This document shows, piece by piece, positions 1 through 10,691 of a stretch of DNA of 64,000 nt. The stretch comes from Humidesulfovibrio sp. GTDB taxonomy: Bacteria > Desulfobacterota > Desulfovibrionia > Desulfovibrionales > Desulfovibrionaceae. The stretch spans positions 1-64,000 of the forward strand of contig NZ_JAUYFU010000110.1 in NCBI RefSeq assembly GCF_030689645.1, read 5' to 3'. The stretch's first letter is position 1, and the number at the start of each line of letters is the position of its first letter. Made by a program: the position numbers and the translations under genes. The notes under the pieces were generated by a model. It made no database searches, was not told the DNA's origin, and saw only the letters and a list, made by a program, of their open reading frames with translations.

Positions 1-1
1 C

Positions 2-1213
<1,212 letters not shown>

Positions 1214-1236
1214 GGGACCGCGAGAAGGGCCGCAAA

Positions 1237-2784
1237 ATGTTGCACCAAGAAAAAGTCATCATCATAGATTTCGGGTCCCAGGTCACCCAGCTCATCGCGC
1301 GGAGAATCCGCGAGGCCGGGGTGTACTCGGAGATCCATCCCTGCACCAGCGATCCCGCTGTCATCAAGGCCATGAACCCCAAGGCCATTGTGCTTTCCGG
1401 CGGGCCCTCCAGCGTGCACGAGGACGGCGCGCCACCGCTGCCCAAGGAGTATCTCACCTGGGGCCTGCCCATCCTCGGCATCTGCTACGGCATGCAGATC
1501 CTGGCCCACACGCTCGACGGCGAAGTGACCCGCTCCCAGGACCGTGAGTATGGCCGGGCCGAGTTCGAGGCCGTTGGCGAGAACCTGCTGTTCGCCGGGG
1601 TGGAGAGCAAGGAGAAGCTCACCGTATGGATGAGCCACGGCGACAACGTGGGCAAGCTGCCCACGGGCTTCACCCGCATCGGCAAGACCGGCAGCCTTGA
1701 AAACGCCGCCATGTGCGACCCGGCGAAGAAGATCTACGCCGTGCAGTTCCACCCAGAGGTGGCGCACACCGACCAGGGCGAGCGCATCATCAGCAATTTC
1801 CTGTTCAAGATCGCCGGGCTCAAGCCGGGCTGGACCATGTCCTCCTTTGTGGACTCGTCCATCAAGACCATGAGCGCCCAAGTGGGCGAGGGCAAGGTTG
1901 TTTTGGGCCTTTCCGGCGGCATCGACTCCACCGTGGCCGCCGTGCTGCTGCACCGCGCCATCGGCAAGCGCCTGTACTGCATCTTTGTGGATAACGGCCT
2001 GCTGCGCATGGGCGAGCGCCAGGAGGTCATCGGCTTCCTGGAGGAGCACTTCGACCTGAACGTGAAGGTTGTGGACGCGCGGCGGGAATTCCTGGACAAG
2101 CTCAAAGGCGTCGAAGACCCGGAGCAGAAGCGCAAGATCATCGGCTACACCTTCATCGACGTGTTCGACCGCGAGGCTAAGGCCATCGAGGGCGTTGAAT
2201 TCCTGGCCCAGGGCACCCTGTACCCGGACGTCATCGAATCCGTGTCCTTCAAGGGCCCCAGCGCGGTGATCAAGAGCCACCACAACGTGGGCGGCCTGCC
2301 GGAGAAGATGAACCTGAAGCTTGTTGAGCCCCTGCGCGAGCTGTTCAAGGACGAGGTTCGCAAGGTGGCCTACGAACTGGGCATGCCTGAGAACATCATC
2401 TGGCGGCACCCCTTCCCCGGCCCTGGCCTGGCCATCCGCGTCATCGGCGAGATCACCGACGAACGCCTGGAGATTCTGCGCCAGGCGGACAGGATCGTGC
2501 AGCAGGAGCTTGTCTCCTCCGACTGGTACCGCTTGGTCTGGCAGGGCTTTGCAGTGCTTCTGCCCCTCAAGACCGTTGGCGTCATGGGCGACGACCGCAC
2601 CTATGAGCATGTCATCGCACTGCGCATCGTGGACAGCATCGACGCCATGACCGCGGACTGGTCGCGCCTGCCCTCAGAGATCCTGGCGCGCATGAGCAGC
2701 CGCATCATCAACGAAGTCAAGGGCGTGAACCGGGTGGTGCTCGACATTTCGAGCAAGCCGCCCAGCACCATCGAATGGGAGTAG
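1237..2784 (+). CDS. guaA: GMP synthase (glutamine-hydrolysing)
   Basis: GuaA aminates XMP to GMP with glutamine nitrogen and ATP. The 515-residue product has the expected size. An N-terminal class I amidotransferase domain carries the nucleophile Cys83 in [11 protein letters not shown] and the His/Glu pair in [10 protein letters not shown]. The ATP-pyrophosphatase domain shows the P-loop [12 protein letters not shown], and the protein ends with the dimerisation domain and IEWE typical of the family. The ATG at 1237 lies just after the guaB stop, with a purine stretch (gagaaggg) upstream; the frame extends further upstream but only overlaps guaB. It is co-transcribed with guaB. Confidence 0.97.
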   Translation: MLHQEKVIIIDFGSQVTQLIARRIREAGVYSEIHPCTSDPAVIKAMNPKAIVLSGGPSSVHEDGAPPLPKEYLTWGLPILGICYGMQILAHTLDGEVTRSQDREYGRAEFEAVGENLLFAGVESKEKLTVWMSHGDNVGKLPTGFTRIGKTGSLENAAMCDPAKKIYAVQFHPEVAHTDQGERIISNFLFKIAGLKPGWTMSSFVDSSIKTMSAQVGEGKVVLGLSGGIDSTVAAVLLHRAIGKRLYCIFVDNGLLRMGERQEVIGFLEEHFDLNVKVVDARREFLDKLKGVEDPEQKRKIIGYTFIDVFDREAKAIEGVEFLAQGTLYPDVIESVSFKGPSAVIKSHHNVGGLPEKMNLKLVEPLRELFKDEVRKVAYELGMPENIIWRHPFPGPGLAIRVIGEITDERLEILRQADRIVQQELVSSDWYRLVWQGFAVLLPLKTVGVMGDDRTYEHVIALRIVDSIDAMTADWSRLPSEILARMSSRIINEVKGVNRVVLDISSKPPSTIEWE

Positions 2785-2849
2785 GCGAGGCCAAAGAGCC
2801 GCAGAGACCAGGCAGACCCGCCCGCACCGAATAAGATTCAGGAAGGCCT

Positions 2850-4445
2850 ATGCTCGGAACCGGAGAAATGCTTGTCATCGCCCTCGTGGCGATCATTGCC
2901 ATAGACCCCAAGAAATTGCCGGACCTCATGAAGGGGCTCGGCAAGGCCATTGGCGAGTTCAAGCAGATGAGCGGCGATTTCAAGCGCACCATTGAGCGCG
3001 AGACCGAGATGGCCGACTTCGAGAAGCGCAAGGCCGATGCCCACGAGCAGCTTTACGGCACGGGCGCGGCCACGGATGCCAAGCCGGATGATTCCAAACC
3101 AGCGGACGCCAAACCTGGCGATGCGCCTGCGGACAAGCCGACGGCTGCGCCTTCACCGGAAGGCCAGGCCGCGACAGAGAAGAATCCGGAGGACCAGAAG
3201 CCTGAGCTTCAGCCCGAGGAGTATCCGCAGCAGCCGCCGGTGGAGCGCGCCGAAACGCCAGCCGGACCTGCCCATGAAGCGGGGCTGGCGCCTTTCGACG
3301 TTACGGTTGAAGCGCCGTCTGCGCCGGACGCAGGAGTGATTGCCGAGACTGCCGAGACCGTTTCAGCGCCGGCTGCGGAGCAACCCGTCGAGACACCTGT
3401 GGAAGCCCGTGCTGAAGCAGCTTTCGAGGCTCCCGTTGATGTTCCCGTTGACGCGCCCGCCGCGACGCCTGAAGCACCAGCCCAGGCCGTTGCCGAGGCT
3501 CCTGCCGTTCCGGGCGAAACCGCCTTGCCCGCCCAGGTGAGCGAGGCTGTGTTGCCCGCCGTGGCGACCGAGGCCGGGCTTCCGGCCCAGGCCGAGCCCG
3601 CAGCCCCGCCTGTCGCCGCCGAAGGCTCCGGGGGCGAGACGCCTCCGCCTCCTCCGCCAGCGGGCGACGACGCCGTGGGCGAGGGCGTAGCCGGACGCAT
3701 GAGCCTCTTCGGTCATTTGCAGGACCTGCGCAAACGCCTTACGCGTTGCGCCATCGCCATGCTGGTGGGCTTTCTTGCCTGCTACGCCTTTGCCGGCAAG
3801 CTGCTCAAGGTTCTCATGCAGCCCATGCTCGACGCGCTCAAGCAGAGCCACTTCATCTACACCCTGCCCACTGAAGCCTTCTTCACAGAAATGAAGGTTG
3901 CCTTCGTGGCCGGCATCTTTGCTTGCAGCCCCTATATCTTCTATCAGATTTGGCAGTTCGTGGCCCCTGGCCTGTACAGCCATGAGCGCAAGTGGATCAT
4001 GCCCATCGCCTTCTTCTCAGCCTTTTGCTTCACCACCGGCGCCATGTTCGGCTATTTCGTGGTGTTCCCCTTCGGCTTCGAATTCTTCGCCAGCTATGCC
4101 AGCGATATTCTCATGTTCACGCCGAAGCTCGACGAGTACCTGGACTTCGTGCTCAAGCTGCTTTTCGCCTTCGGCATCGTGTTCGAACTGCCGCTGTTCA
4201 TCTTCTTCCTGGCCAAGCTCGGCATCGTGACCCACGTTGGGCTGCGGGCCAAGCGTAAGTTCGCCATCCTGGGCGCGTTCATCATCGCGGCGGCCCTCAC
4301 TCCGCCTGACGCCATAAGCCAGACCATGATGGCCGTGCCTCTTTGCATTCTCTACGAATTGGGGATCTGGATGGCGTATTTCTTCGGCAAGAAGCCGAAG
4401 CCCGCCCCGGCGGAGGAGACCGCAGCGCCATCGGAGGCGGCCTAA
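2850..4445 (+). CDS. tatC: TatB-TatC fusion, twin-arginine translocase
   Basis: This single 531-residue reading frame joins two subunits of the twin-arginine protein export machine. Residues 1-60 look like TatA/TatB: a short hydrophobic helix (MLVIALVAIIAID), the PKKLPDLMKGLGK hinge and an amphipathic helix. Residues about 65-280 are a low-complexity Ala/Pro/Glu-rich linker. From residue 284 (MSLFGHLQDLRKRL) to about 515 is a full six-helix TatC, including the conserved FFTEMK and YQIWQFVAPGLY stretches. TatC alone is normally about 250 residues. No stop codon or clear ribosome-binding site is visible between the halves, though internal initiation at the Met codon at 3699 cannot be excluded. 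It follows guaA by 65 bp. Confidence 0.9.
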   Translation: MLGTGEMLVIALVAIIAIDPKKLPDLMKGLGKAIGEFKQMSGDFKRTIERETEMADFEKRKADAHEQLYGTGAATDAKPDDSKPADAKPGDAPADKPTAAPSPEGQAATEKNPEDQKPELQPEEYPQQPPVERAETPAGPAHEAGLAPFDVTVEAPSAPDAGVIAETAETVSAPAAEQPVETPVEARAEAAFEAPVDVPVDAPAATPEAPAQAVAEAPAVPGETALPAQVSEAVLPAVATEAGLPAQAEPAAPPVAAEGSGGETPPPPPPAGDDAVGEGVAGRMSLFGHLQDLRKRLTRCAIAMLVGFLACYAFAGKLLKVLMQPMLDALKQSHFIYTLPTEAFFTEMKVAFVAGIFACSPYIFYQIWQFVAPGLYSHERKWIMPIAFFSAFCFTTGAMFGYFVVFPFGFEFFASYASDILMFTPKLDEYLDFVLKLLFAFGIVFELPLFIFFLAKLGIVTHVGLRAKRKFAILGAFIIAAALTPPDAISQTMMAVPLCILYELGIWMAYFFGKKPKPAPAEETAAPSEAA

Positions 4446-4576
4446 GTCTAGGGCTTTTTTGGCAATCGTCCGATGAGAAAGAAGCCGTCCCGGCTTGACA
4501 AGGCTGGGCGCTCTGGTCATGGGAAGAGAGCAGCCGCCGCGCAGCATGCGTGGACGGGGGCAAAAGGAGCGAAACC

Positions 4577-5164
4577 GTGGCGCAACGCACAGCGAGCATA
4601 GCCCGCACGACCAAAGAGACGGACATCCGGGTCGAGTTGTCACTGGCCGGAACCGGCAACTGTTCCATCGCCACCGGCATGGGGTTTGCGGACCACATGC
4701 TGACGCTCATGACCTTCTGGGCCGGGTTCGACCTTTCGCTCACCTGCAAGGGCGACCTTGAGGTTGACGCCCACCACAGCCTGGAGGACATCGGCCTCAC
4801 CCTGGGCCAAGCCCTGGCCGAGGCCCTGGGGGACAAGGCTGGCATCGCCCGCGTGGCCTCCGCCAAGGTGCCCATGGACGAGGCCCTGGCCGAGGTGGTG
4901 GTGGACCTGTCTGGTCGGCCCTATCTTGTTTACGACGACGCCCTCCTGCCAGCGCAGATTGCAGGCGAGGAAAAGGACGTTTGGCGGGAGTTCTTCAAGT
5001 CCTTTGCGCAGCGGGCAGGCATGAACCTGCACATCCGCTTCGAATATGGAAAAAATGGCCACCATTTGCTGGAGGCCGCCTTTAAGGCCCTGGGCTTGGC
5101 GCTGCGCCAGGCTGTTCAGGTTTGCCGCTCGGGCGCGCCCAGCACCAAGGGGAGTGTGGACTGA
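4577..5164 (+). CDS. hisB: Imidazoleglycerol-phosphate dehydratase
   Basis: HisB dehydrates imidazole glycerol phosphate in histidine synthesis. The 195-residue product is the monofunctional bacterial form. The two metal-binding half-repeats are visible: [13 protein letters not shown] with [17 protein letters not shown], and the C-terminal [20 protein letters not shown] chose the GTG at 4577 because AGGAG sits 7 bases upstream; the frame is open further back to a GTG at 4550. The stop overlaps the next start (TGATG), so the downstream lipoprotein and hisA are translationally coupled. Confidence 0.94.
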   Translation: MAQRTASIARTTKETDIRVELSLAGTGNCSIATGMGFADHMLTLMTFWAGFDLSLTCKGDLEVDAHHSLEDIGLTLGQALAEALGDKAGIARVASAKVPMDEALAEVVVDLSGRPYLVYDDALLPAQIAGEEKDVWREFFKSFAQRAGMNLHIRFEYGKNGHHLLEAAFKALGLALRQAVQVCRSGAPSTKGSVD

Positions 5165-5799
5165 TGTTCTTACGCAAGCTGCTTCCGGTTATCACCATCG
5201 TCTGCGCGCTTGGCCTTGCAGCCTGCTCGCCCAAGCCCATCACGCCGCAGCTGCGGCCCGTGGGCTCCATCGCCGTGGCGTCCTTCAGCGCGCCCAAGTA
5301 CAATTGGGAGCTGCTGGCCGGGTATCTGCCCGAGGAAGGCAAGGGCGTGAAGCAGGAGATTCTGACCAGCCTGGACGCGACCCTGAACCAGACCCTGCGC
5401 GCCCACGGCGTCAGCATCACCGGAACCCCGGCCTCCATCAAACAGTGCCAGGAGATCGTCACCTTCGAACGCTCCGGCAAGGCGCGCGAGTCCGCCTGGT
5501 CCTACTGGCTGGGCGTTGGCCGCTGCCTGCCTGCTGATTTCATCCTGGTGCCCCAGGTGCTGCACTGGAGGGAGCTTGAGGGCGGCGGCAAGCCTGCTTC
5601 CGTGGTCATGGACCTCTACCTCATCGACGTGAAGGGCGAGCGCATGGTTTCGCGCTACCATTACGACGAGACCCAGAAGGCGCTCACGGACAACCTGCTG
5701 GACCTTGGCAAGTTTGTGAGCCGCAAGGGCGAGTGGGTGAGCGCCGATGTGCTGGCCAAGGAAGGCATCGAGGCTGGCTTGCGGGAGATCGGGCTGTGA
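5164..5799 (+). CDS. Putative lipoprotein between hisB and hisA
   Basis: This is a 211-residue protein of unknown function. The N-terminus [21 protein letters not shown] is a clear lipoprotein signal with the lipobox LAAC, so the mature protein should be lipid-anchored at the periplasmic face of a membrane. The rest is soluble, with patches such as [22 protein letters not shown] and [17 protein letters not shown] that recall periplasmic lipoproteins testing for a secondary activity. It overlaps hisB by one base and hisA by four, an odd place for an envelope protein, so it is probably a co-transcribed passenger rather than a histidine enzyme. Confidence 0.8.
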   Translation: MFLRKLLPVITIVCALGLAACSPKPITPQLRPVGSIAVASFSAPKYNWELLAGYLPEEGKGVKQEILTSLDATLNQTLRAHGVSITGTPASIKQCQEIVTFERSGKARESAWSYWLGVGRCLPADFILVPQVLHWRELEGGGKPASVVMDLYLIDVKGERMVSRYHYDETQKALTDNLLDLGKFVSRKGEWVSADVLAKEGIEAGLREIGL

Positions 5800-6533
5800 T
5801 TCTATTCCCCGCTGTCGACATCAAGGACGGTCATTGCGTGCGCCTGGAACAGGGCCGCGCCGACGCTGTGACGGTTTTTGGCGATGACCCGGCGGAGAGC
5901 GCCCTTTCGTGGGTGCGCCTGGGCGCGCAATGGCTGCACATCGTTGACCTGGACGGCGCCTTCAGCGGCCTGCCTCGCAACTTCGAACTGGTGAAGCGCA
6001 TCTGCGCCGAGGCCAAGATTCCCGTGCAGCTGGGCGGCGGCATCCGCGACATCGCCACGGCCACGGCTTACATCGAGGCCGGGGTCACCCGGCTGATCAT
6101 CGGCACCATCGCACTTGAGCAGCCCGAACTGTTCGAGGCCATGTGCGCCGCGCTGCCAGGCAGGGTGGGCGTGAGCCTGGACGCAGTGAACGGCCAGCTG
6201 AAAAGCCGCGGCTGGGTGGCCGACGCCGGACTCACCGTGTCCGAGGTGCTGCCGCGCATGGAAGCCGCCGGGGCCGCGTTCATCATCTACACTGACATCG
6301 CCCGCGACGGCATGCAGAGCGGCGTGAACTTGCCCGCGCTGACAAGCCTGTGCGAGAGCACCAAGCTGCCCGTTGTGGCCGCAGGGGGCGTCACCAACAT
6401 GGACGACCTGAGGAACCTTGCGCCCCTGTGCGCAAAGGGCCTCCAGGGGGCCATTACGGGCCGCGCCATCTACGCGGGCACCCTCGACTTCTCTGAAGGC
6501 TTGGCCTTCACCAAGGGGCTGCAAGCGGCCTGA
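5796..6533 (+). CDS. hisA: ProFAR isomerase (phosphoribosylformimino-AICAR-P isomerase)
   Basis: HisA converts ProFAR to PRFAR, the fourth step of histidine synthesis. The 245-residue TIM barrel begins [17 protein letters not shown] with the first catalytic Asp, contains the phosphate-binding QLGGGIRD, and has the second half-barrel ending [13 protein letters not shown] and [13 protein letters not shown]. The GTG start at 5796 overlaps the preceding gene by four bases (GTGA), and no better start fits the family. A strong terminator lies just after the stop. Confidence 0.95.
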   Translation: MILFPAVDIKDGHCVRLEQGRADAVTVFGDDPAESALSWVRLGAQWLHIVDLDGAFSGLPRNFELVKRICAEAKIPVQLGGGIRDIATATAYIEAGVTRLIIGTIALEQPELFEAMCAALPGRVGVSLDAVNGQLKSRGWVADAGLTVSEVLPRMEAAGAAFIIYTDIARDGMQSGVNLPALTSLCESTKLPVVAAGGVTNMDDLRNLAPLCAKGLQGAITGRAIYAGTLDFSEGLAFTKGLQAA

Positions 6534-6564
6534 TACGCTGTTTGAACCAAGCTGTTGAAAAGAG

Positions 6565-6590
6565 AAGGGGGCCAAGCGGCCCCCTTTTTT
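6565..6590 (+). terminator. Rho-independent terminator after hisA
   Basis: A seven-base G+C stem (GGGGGCC pairing with GGCCCCC, loop AAGC) is followed by six T. It ends the guaBA-tat-his transcript. The minus-strand regulator converges here (stop at 6611), and A residues before the stem could let it act in both directions. Confidence 0.85.
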
Positions 6591-6610
6591 GTTGTGCTGT
6601 GCGCTGGCGC

Positions 6611-8185
6611 TTAGGCCTTCTTGCGCTTGGGCTTCGCCGTGGCGAAGCGCTTCACGTCGATGTTGTACTTTTTGACCTTGTAATTGATGATCCGGTAGGA
6701 AACCCGAAGATCGCGGGCGCTTTGCAGCATGTTGCCGCGGGTCTTCTTCAGGGAGTCCACCAGGAGCTCCTGCTCGAACTTGGCCACGGCCTCGCCGAAG
6801 GACAGGTTGATGCCCGTGGCCGAGCTGTCCGCCGTCTGCAAAGTAGGCGGCAGGTGGTAGGTGCGGATCACCTCTTCCTCGCACACGAGCACAGCGCGCT
6901 CCACGCAGTTGCTCAGTTCGCGCACGTTGCCCGGCCAGTGGTACATGGACAGAAGCTCAATGGCCGGGGTGCTGATGCGCTTGATGCTCTTGCCGTATTC
7001 CTTGGCGAACGCCTGCAGGAAGTGCTCGCACAGGGGCAATATGTCCTCCCTGCGTTCGCGCAGGGCCGGGATGAACACCGGGAACACGTTGATGCGGTAA
7101 AACAGGTCCTCGCGGAAGCGCCCTTTGGTCAAGAGCTCTTCCAGGGGCTGGTGCGTGGCGCAGATGAGGCGCACGTCGACGGACAGGGTCTGCTCGCCGC
7201 CAACGCGCTGGATTTCCTTCTCTTGGATGGCGCGCAGCACCTTGGCCTGGGCGTCCAGCGACAGTTCGCCGATCTCGTCGAGAAACAGCGTGCCGTTGTG
7301 CGCCAGCTCGAACAGGCCGCGCTTGGTCTGCACAGCGCCGGTGAACGCGCCCTTCTGATGGCCGAAGAGCTCGCTTTCCACCAGTTCCGAGGGCAGAGCC
7401 GCGCAATTGAGCTTGATGAGCGGCTTGTCCGCCCGGGGGCTTCCAATGTGGATGGCGTCGGCAAGGAGTTCCTTGCCCGTGCCGGATTCTCCGCGCAGGA
7501 GCACAGTGGCGCGGCTTGGCGCCACCTGCCTTGCCTGGCGCAGCACCACGCGCATGCTTTTGCTGGCCGCGACGAAGTTTGGCGGCGGCGGGGCGTCTTG
7601 CCCCGGCGAAACCATGCCCTGGGCCATGAGGTGCTTGTGCAGGGCCATTTCTTCCTGCAACTGGGCCACCTGGTTGGCGATGAGGTCGGCCACGACCTCC
7701 AGGAACTCGCGCTGCTGCTCAAGCTGCTCATCGGGCATGATGGGCAGGTCTGCGGAAAGCGCCCCCAGAACCTCGTTGACCCCGTGGCGAGAGATGGCCA
7801 CGGGCACGCTGACAAGGGCCAGGGTTTGCAGCTCCTCGGCCGTGCGGCCAAAGGCTTTATTCAGGAACTCGTTGTTATCCGAGAGCTTGGGTACGATTAT
7901 GGCCTTGCCCGTTTCGTACACCTGCCCGACAACGCCCTTGCCGGGAGTGTACGTGACGGGAAGCGAACGCGTGGGGCTGTGGGCCAGGGACAATCGCAGG
8001 CTTTCAGACTCCGGGTCCATGATCACCAGGAACACGCGCAGATAGCCCATCTGCTTCGACAAGACCTTGAGCAGCCCGCCCAGGCTTTCCTCCAGCGGTG
8101 CGCCGGGTGAAAGCTCGCGCAGGATGCTGCGCAAGGCGGTGAGGCTGCCCTCGGGGGCGTTGGCATGGGCTTCAATGTTCGCCAT
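6611..8185 (-). CDS. Sigma-54-dependent activator with GAF domain, NifA type
   Basis: This 524-residue enhancer-binding protein activates sigma-54 promoters. Residues about 15-175 form a GAF-like sensor domain. The AAA+ domain (about 205-435) has Walker A GESGTGKE, the sigma-54 contact loop GAFTGA, Walker B GTLFLDEIGE and the sensor region LFYRINVFPV. A Fis-type helix-turn-helix lies near residues 480-512, followed by a basic tail KPKRKKA. The start at 8185 is backed by AGGAAGGA about ten bases upstream. It lies 29 bp after iorB on the same strand, so it may control aromatic amino acid or 2-oxoacid use, which is an inference from position. Confidence 0.9.
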   Translation of the reverse strand: MANIEAHANAPEGSLTALRSILRELSPGAPLEESLGGLLKVLSKQMGYLRVFLVIMDPESESLRLSLAHSPTRSLPVTYTPGKGVVGQVYETGKAIIVPKLSDNNEFLNKAFGRTAEELQTLALVSVPVAISRHGVNEVLGALSADLPIMPDEQLEQQREFLEVVADLIANQVAQLQEEMALHKHLMAQGMVSPGQDAPPPPNFVAASKSMRVVLRQARQVAPSRATVLLRGESGTGKELLADAIHIGSPRADKPLIKLNCAALPSELVESELFGHQKGAFTGAVQTKRGLFELAHNGTLFLDEIGELSLDAQAKVLRAIQEKEIQRVGGEQTLSVDVRLICATHQPLEELLTKGRFREDLFYRINVFPVFIPALRERREDILPLCEHFLQAFAKEYGKSIKRISTPAIELLSMYHWPGNVRELSNCVERAVLVCEEEVIRTYHLPPTLQTADSSATGINLSFGEAVAKFEQELLVDSLKKTRGNMLQSARDLRVSYRIINYKVKKYNIDVKRFATAKPKRKKA

Positions 8186-8214
8186 GAGCTGGTGTCCTTC
8201 CTGATTCGTTTCCG

Positions 8215-8802
8215 CTAGGCGGGGCAGGCCGCGCCGAGGTTCAGGGCCTTCAGGTTGATCTCTGCCACTTTGGGCTTCATGGTGGCGCGGATGGTCGCCT
8301 CGACCACGTCGCGTCCAAAGGGCAGCACGTTCAGGGCGCACAACGCGCCAAGAAGCGCGATGTTGCCGCTCTGCATGGCTCCGGCCTCCAGGCCGAGGCT
8401 GCGGCAGGGCAGGAAGCAGGCGCTGCCGCACCGGGCGATGATCTTGGCGCGGATCTCCTCCACGCTGGGCGCGGTCTCCTTGCCCGTGGCCACGGACAGC
8501 GGCGCAATGCTCTCGGTGCTGGAGAGCACGAGCCCGCCGGGTTTCAGGTAGGGCAGGGCGCGCAGGGTCTCCAGGGGTTCGAAGCCGAGCAGGATGTCGG
8601 CCTCGCCATGCCCGATCTTCGGGCTCTTATAGCCGATGAGCAGGGTGGATTCGACAACGCCGCCGCGCTGGGCCATGCCGTGGATTTCTCCGGAGGTGAC
8701 GTCGAGGCCTGCGGCCAGGGCCGCGCGGGAAAGCAGGGTGGTGGCGGTGAGGGTGCCCTGGCCGCCAACTCCGGTCATGAAGATGCGCATGCGTGCGTTC
8801 AT
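8215..8802 (-). CDS. iorB: Indolepyruvate:ferredoxin oxidoreductase, beta subunit
   Basis: IorB is the small subunit of the enzyme that oxidatively decarboxylates aryl-pyruvates, made by transamination of aromatic amino acids, to aryl-acetyl-CoA while reducing ferredoxin. The 195-residue product begins MNARMRIFMTGVGGQGTLTA, the glycine-rich opening of the pyruvate:ferredoxin oxidoreductase gamma domain, and contains SGEIHGMAQRGGVVESTL, strongly conserved in IorB. The ATG shares one base with the iorA stop (TAATG), so the subunits are translationally coupled. Confidence 0.95.
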   Translation of the reverse strand: MNARMRIFMTGVGGQGTLTATTLLSRAALAAGLDVTSGEIHGMAQRGGVVESTLLIGYKSPKIGHGEADILLGFEPLETLRALPYLKPGGLVLSSTESIAPLSVATGKETAPSVEEIRAKIIARCGSACFLPCRSLGLEAGAMQSGNIALLGALCALNVLPFGRDVVEATIRATMKPKVAEINLKALNLGAACPA

Positions 8803-10676
8803 TATGCGTCTCCCTTGCGGGCCTTGATGTTTTTGCAGACCTGGAGGCAGAGCATGCAGCCCGCGCACAGGATGGGATCAATGGCCATCTTGCCGTCCTC
8901 CAGATAGAAGGCCGGACAGGCCAGGGTGTTCAGGCAGTCGCCGCAGGTTCCGTCCTTGGCCGCCTCGGCGCAGTCCCCGGCGACGTAGGCCACCTGGGTG
9001 CGCTTCATGCCGTAGGCGCGCCGGGCGAAGAGCGGGCAGGGCTCCTCGGCGATGAGCACGCGCACGCCGCTCATGGCCTTGAGCTCCTCGATGGCCTTGA
9101 GCGTGGCCTTCTGGTTGAGCGGATTCACCTTGCGGATCTGGGTGATGCCGATGCCGCGCACAACGGGCTCGATGTGCACGATGGACGGATTGTCGCCGAG
9201 GGTGGTCTTGTCCACGCTGGGGCAGGGCTGGTGTCCGGTCATGGCCGTGGTGCGGTTGTCAAGGATGACCAGGAGGATGTCGTGACGGTTGAACACCGCG
9301 TTCACCAGCCCGGTGATGCCGGAATGGAAGAAGGTGGAGTCGCCGATAAAGCCGACCACGGTCTGGCCGGAGGCCTTGGATACGCCGCAGCCCGAGGAGA
9401 CGCTCGATCCCATGCACAACAGGAAGTCCGCGGCCCTGAGGGGCGGTAGAATGCCCAAGGTGTAGCAGCCGATGTCGGAGGAGTAGACCGCGGTATCGCC
9501 GAAGATCTTGCGCACGGCCACGTAGGCGGCGCGGTGCGGGCACCCGGCGCAGAGGTTGGGCGGGCGGTTGGGCAGCGTCACAACGGGGTCCGCCCCGCAG
9601 GAGCAGGCGAGGGGGGCCGGGGCGGGCAGGCCCAGGGCGGTGCGCAGTGCTCCGGCCACCATGGCCACGTCGTATTCGCCGAAGCGCGGCAGCGGGCCGG
9701 GCGTCTTGCCCATGATGTTGATGCTGATGCCAAGCTTTTGCGCCAGGGCGCGGATCTCGGTCTCAAGCACCGGCTCAAGCTCTTCGATGATAAGAAGGGT
9801 GGTCAGGCCATCCATGAAGCTGGCGATGAGCTTCTCCGGCAGGGGATAGCTGAAGCCCAGGTCCAGCACTTTGACGGCGCCGGCCAGGTCGGCCTCGAGC
9901 AGGGCGTCGGCCAGGTAGGCGCGGCTGATGCCAGAGGCGATGACGCCCACCTTGCCCGCGCCGGAAACGGCGTTGAGGGGCGAGGTTTCGGCCAGGGTGC
10001 GCGCTTTATCCAGGGTTTCCAGCAGGCGCAGGTGCATGGGGCGGGCAAAGGCCGGAATGGGCACGAACTTCGAAGGATTCTTCTGGAAGCCCACGGGCGC
10101 TGGCAGCACGGTGGGCGCATCAAGCGTCACCGGGCCGCGCAGATGGTTCACGCGGGTGGTGGTGCGCAAAAGCACCGGAGCGCCCAGCTCGCGGGACATG
10201 ACGAGCGCGGTGCGGGTCATGTCCTTGGCTTCCTGGGCCGTGGAGGGCTCCAGGCAGGGCATGCCCGCGATGCGCGCGTAAATGCGGTTGTCCTGCTCGT
10301 TCTGGCTGGAATGACAGCCAGGGTCGTCCGCGCTCAAAAGCACGAAACCGCCGGGGCTGCCGACGTATGTCAGGGTGAGCAGCGGGTCGGCGGCGACGTT
10401 GACGCCCACGTGCTTCATGGTCACCAGGGTGAGGGCCCCGGCAAGGGTGGCGCCTCCGCCAACCTCAAGGGCCACTTTCTCGTTCACCGAGTACTCGAAG
10501 GTGTACGAGGCCTCTGGCGAGAGGCGGAAGAAGGTGTCGGGGACCTCGGAGGAGGGGGTGCCGGGATAACAGCTGATGAATTGGATGCCGGCCTCAATGG
10601 CGCCGCGCACGATGGCCTCGTTGCCGAGGAGCAGGTGCGTTTCGCCGGGAGCGCCAGCCAGAAGGGGGTGCGCCAT
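8802..10676 (-). CDS. iorA: Indolepyruvate:ferredoxin oxidoreductase, alpha subunit
   Basis: IorA is the catalytic subunit. Residues about 10-380 hold the pyrimidine-binding and transketolase-like domains (GNEAIVRGAIEAG, FISCYPGTPSSEV). The thiamine-pyrophosphate motif follows as GDSTFFHSGITGLVNAVFN with LVILDN. The C-terminus carries cysteine clusters, including CAGCMLCLQVC, for the 4Fe-4S centres that pass electrons to ferredoxin. The length, 624 residues, is normal. It starts 15 bp after the preceding TPR gene and runs into iorB. Confidence 0.96.
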   Translation of the reverse strand: MAHPLLAGAPGETHLLLGNEAIVRGAIEAGIQFISCYPGTPSSEVPDTFFRLSPEASYTFEYSVNEKVALEVGGGATLAGALTLVTMKHVGVNVAADPLLTLTYVGSPGGFVLLSADDPGCHSSQNEQDNRIYARIAGMPCLEPSTAQEAKDMTRTALVMSRELGAPVLLRTTTRVNHLRGPVTLDAPTVLPAPVGFQKNPSKFVPIPAFARPMHLRLLETLDKARTLAETSPLNAVSGAGKVGVIASGISRAYLADALLEADLAGAVKVLDLGFSYPLPEKLIASFMDGLTTLLIIEELEPVLETEIRALAQKLGISINIMGKTPGPLPRFGEYDVAMVAGALRTALGLPAPAPLACSCGADPVVTLPNRPPNLCAGCPHRAAYVAVRKIFGDTAVYSSDIGCYTLGILPPLRAADFLLCMGSSVSSGCGVSKASGQTVVGFIGDSTFFHSGITGLVNAVFNRHDILLVILDNRTTAMTGHQPCPSVDKTTLGDNPSIVHIEPVVRGIGITQIRKVNPLNQKATLKAIEELKAMSGVRVLIAEEPCPLFARRAYGMKRTQVAYVAGDCAEAAKDGTCGDCLNTLACPAFYLEDGKMAIDPILCAGCMLCLQVCKNIKARKGDA

Positions 10677-10691
10677 GGGGGGGTCCTTATT

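Noticed and set aside
4494-4576. Possible internal promoter (TTGACA at 4494) before hisB
   Set aside because: No acceptable -10 element at 16-18 bp.
6542-8110. 522-codon plus-strand frame opposite the sigma-54 activator
   Set aside because: Antisense shadow; the minus strand encodes an intact, recognisable regulator.
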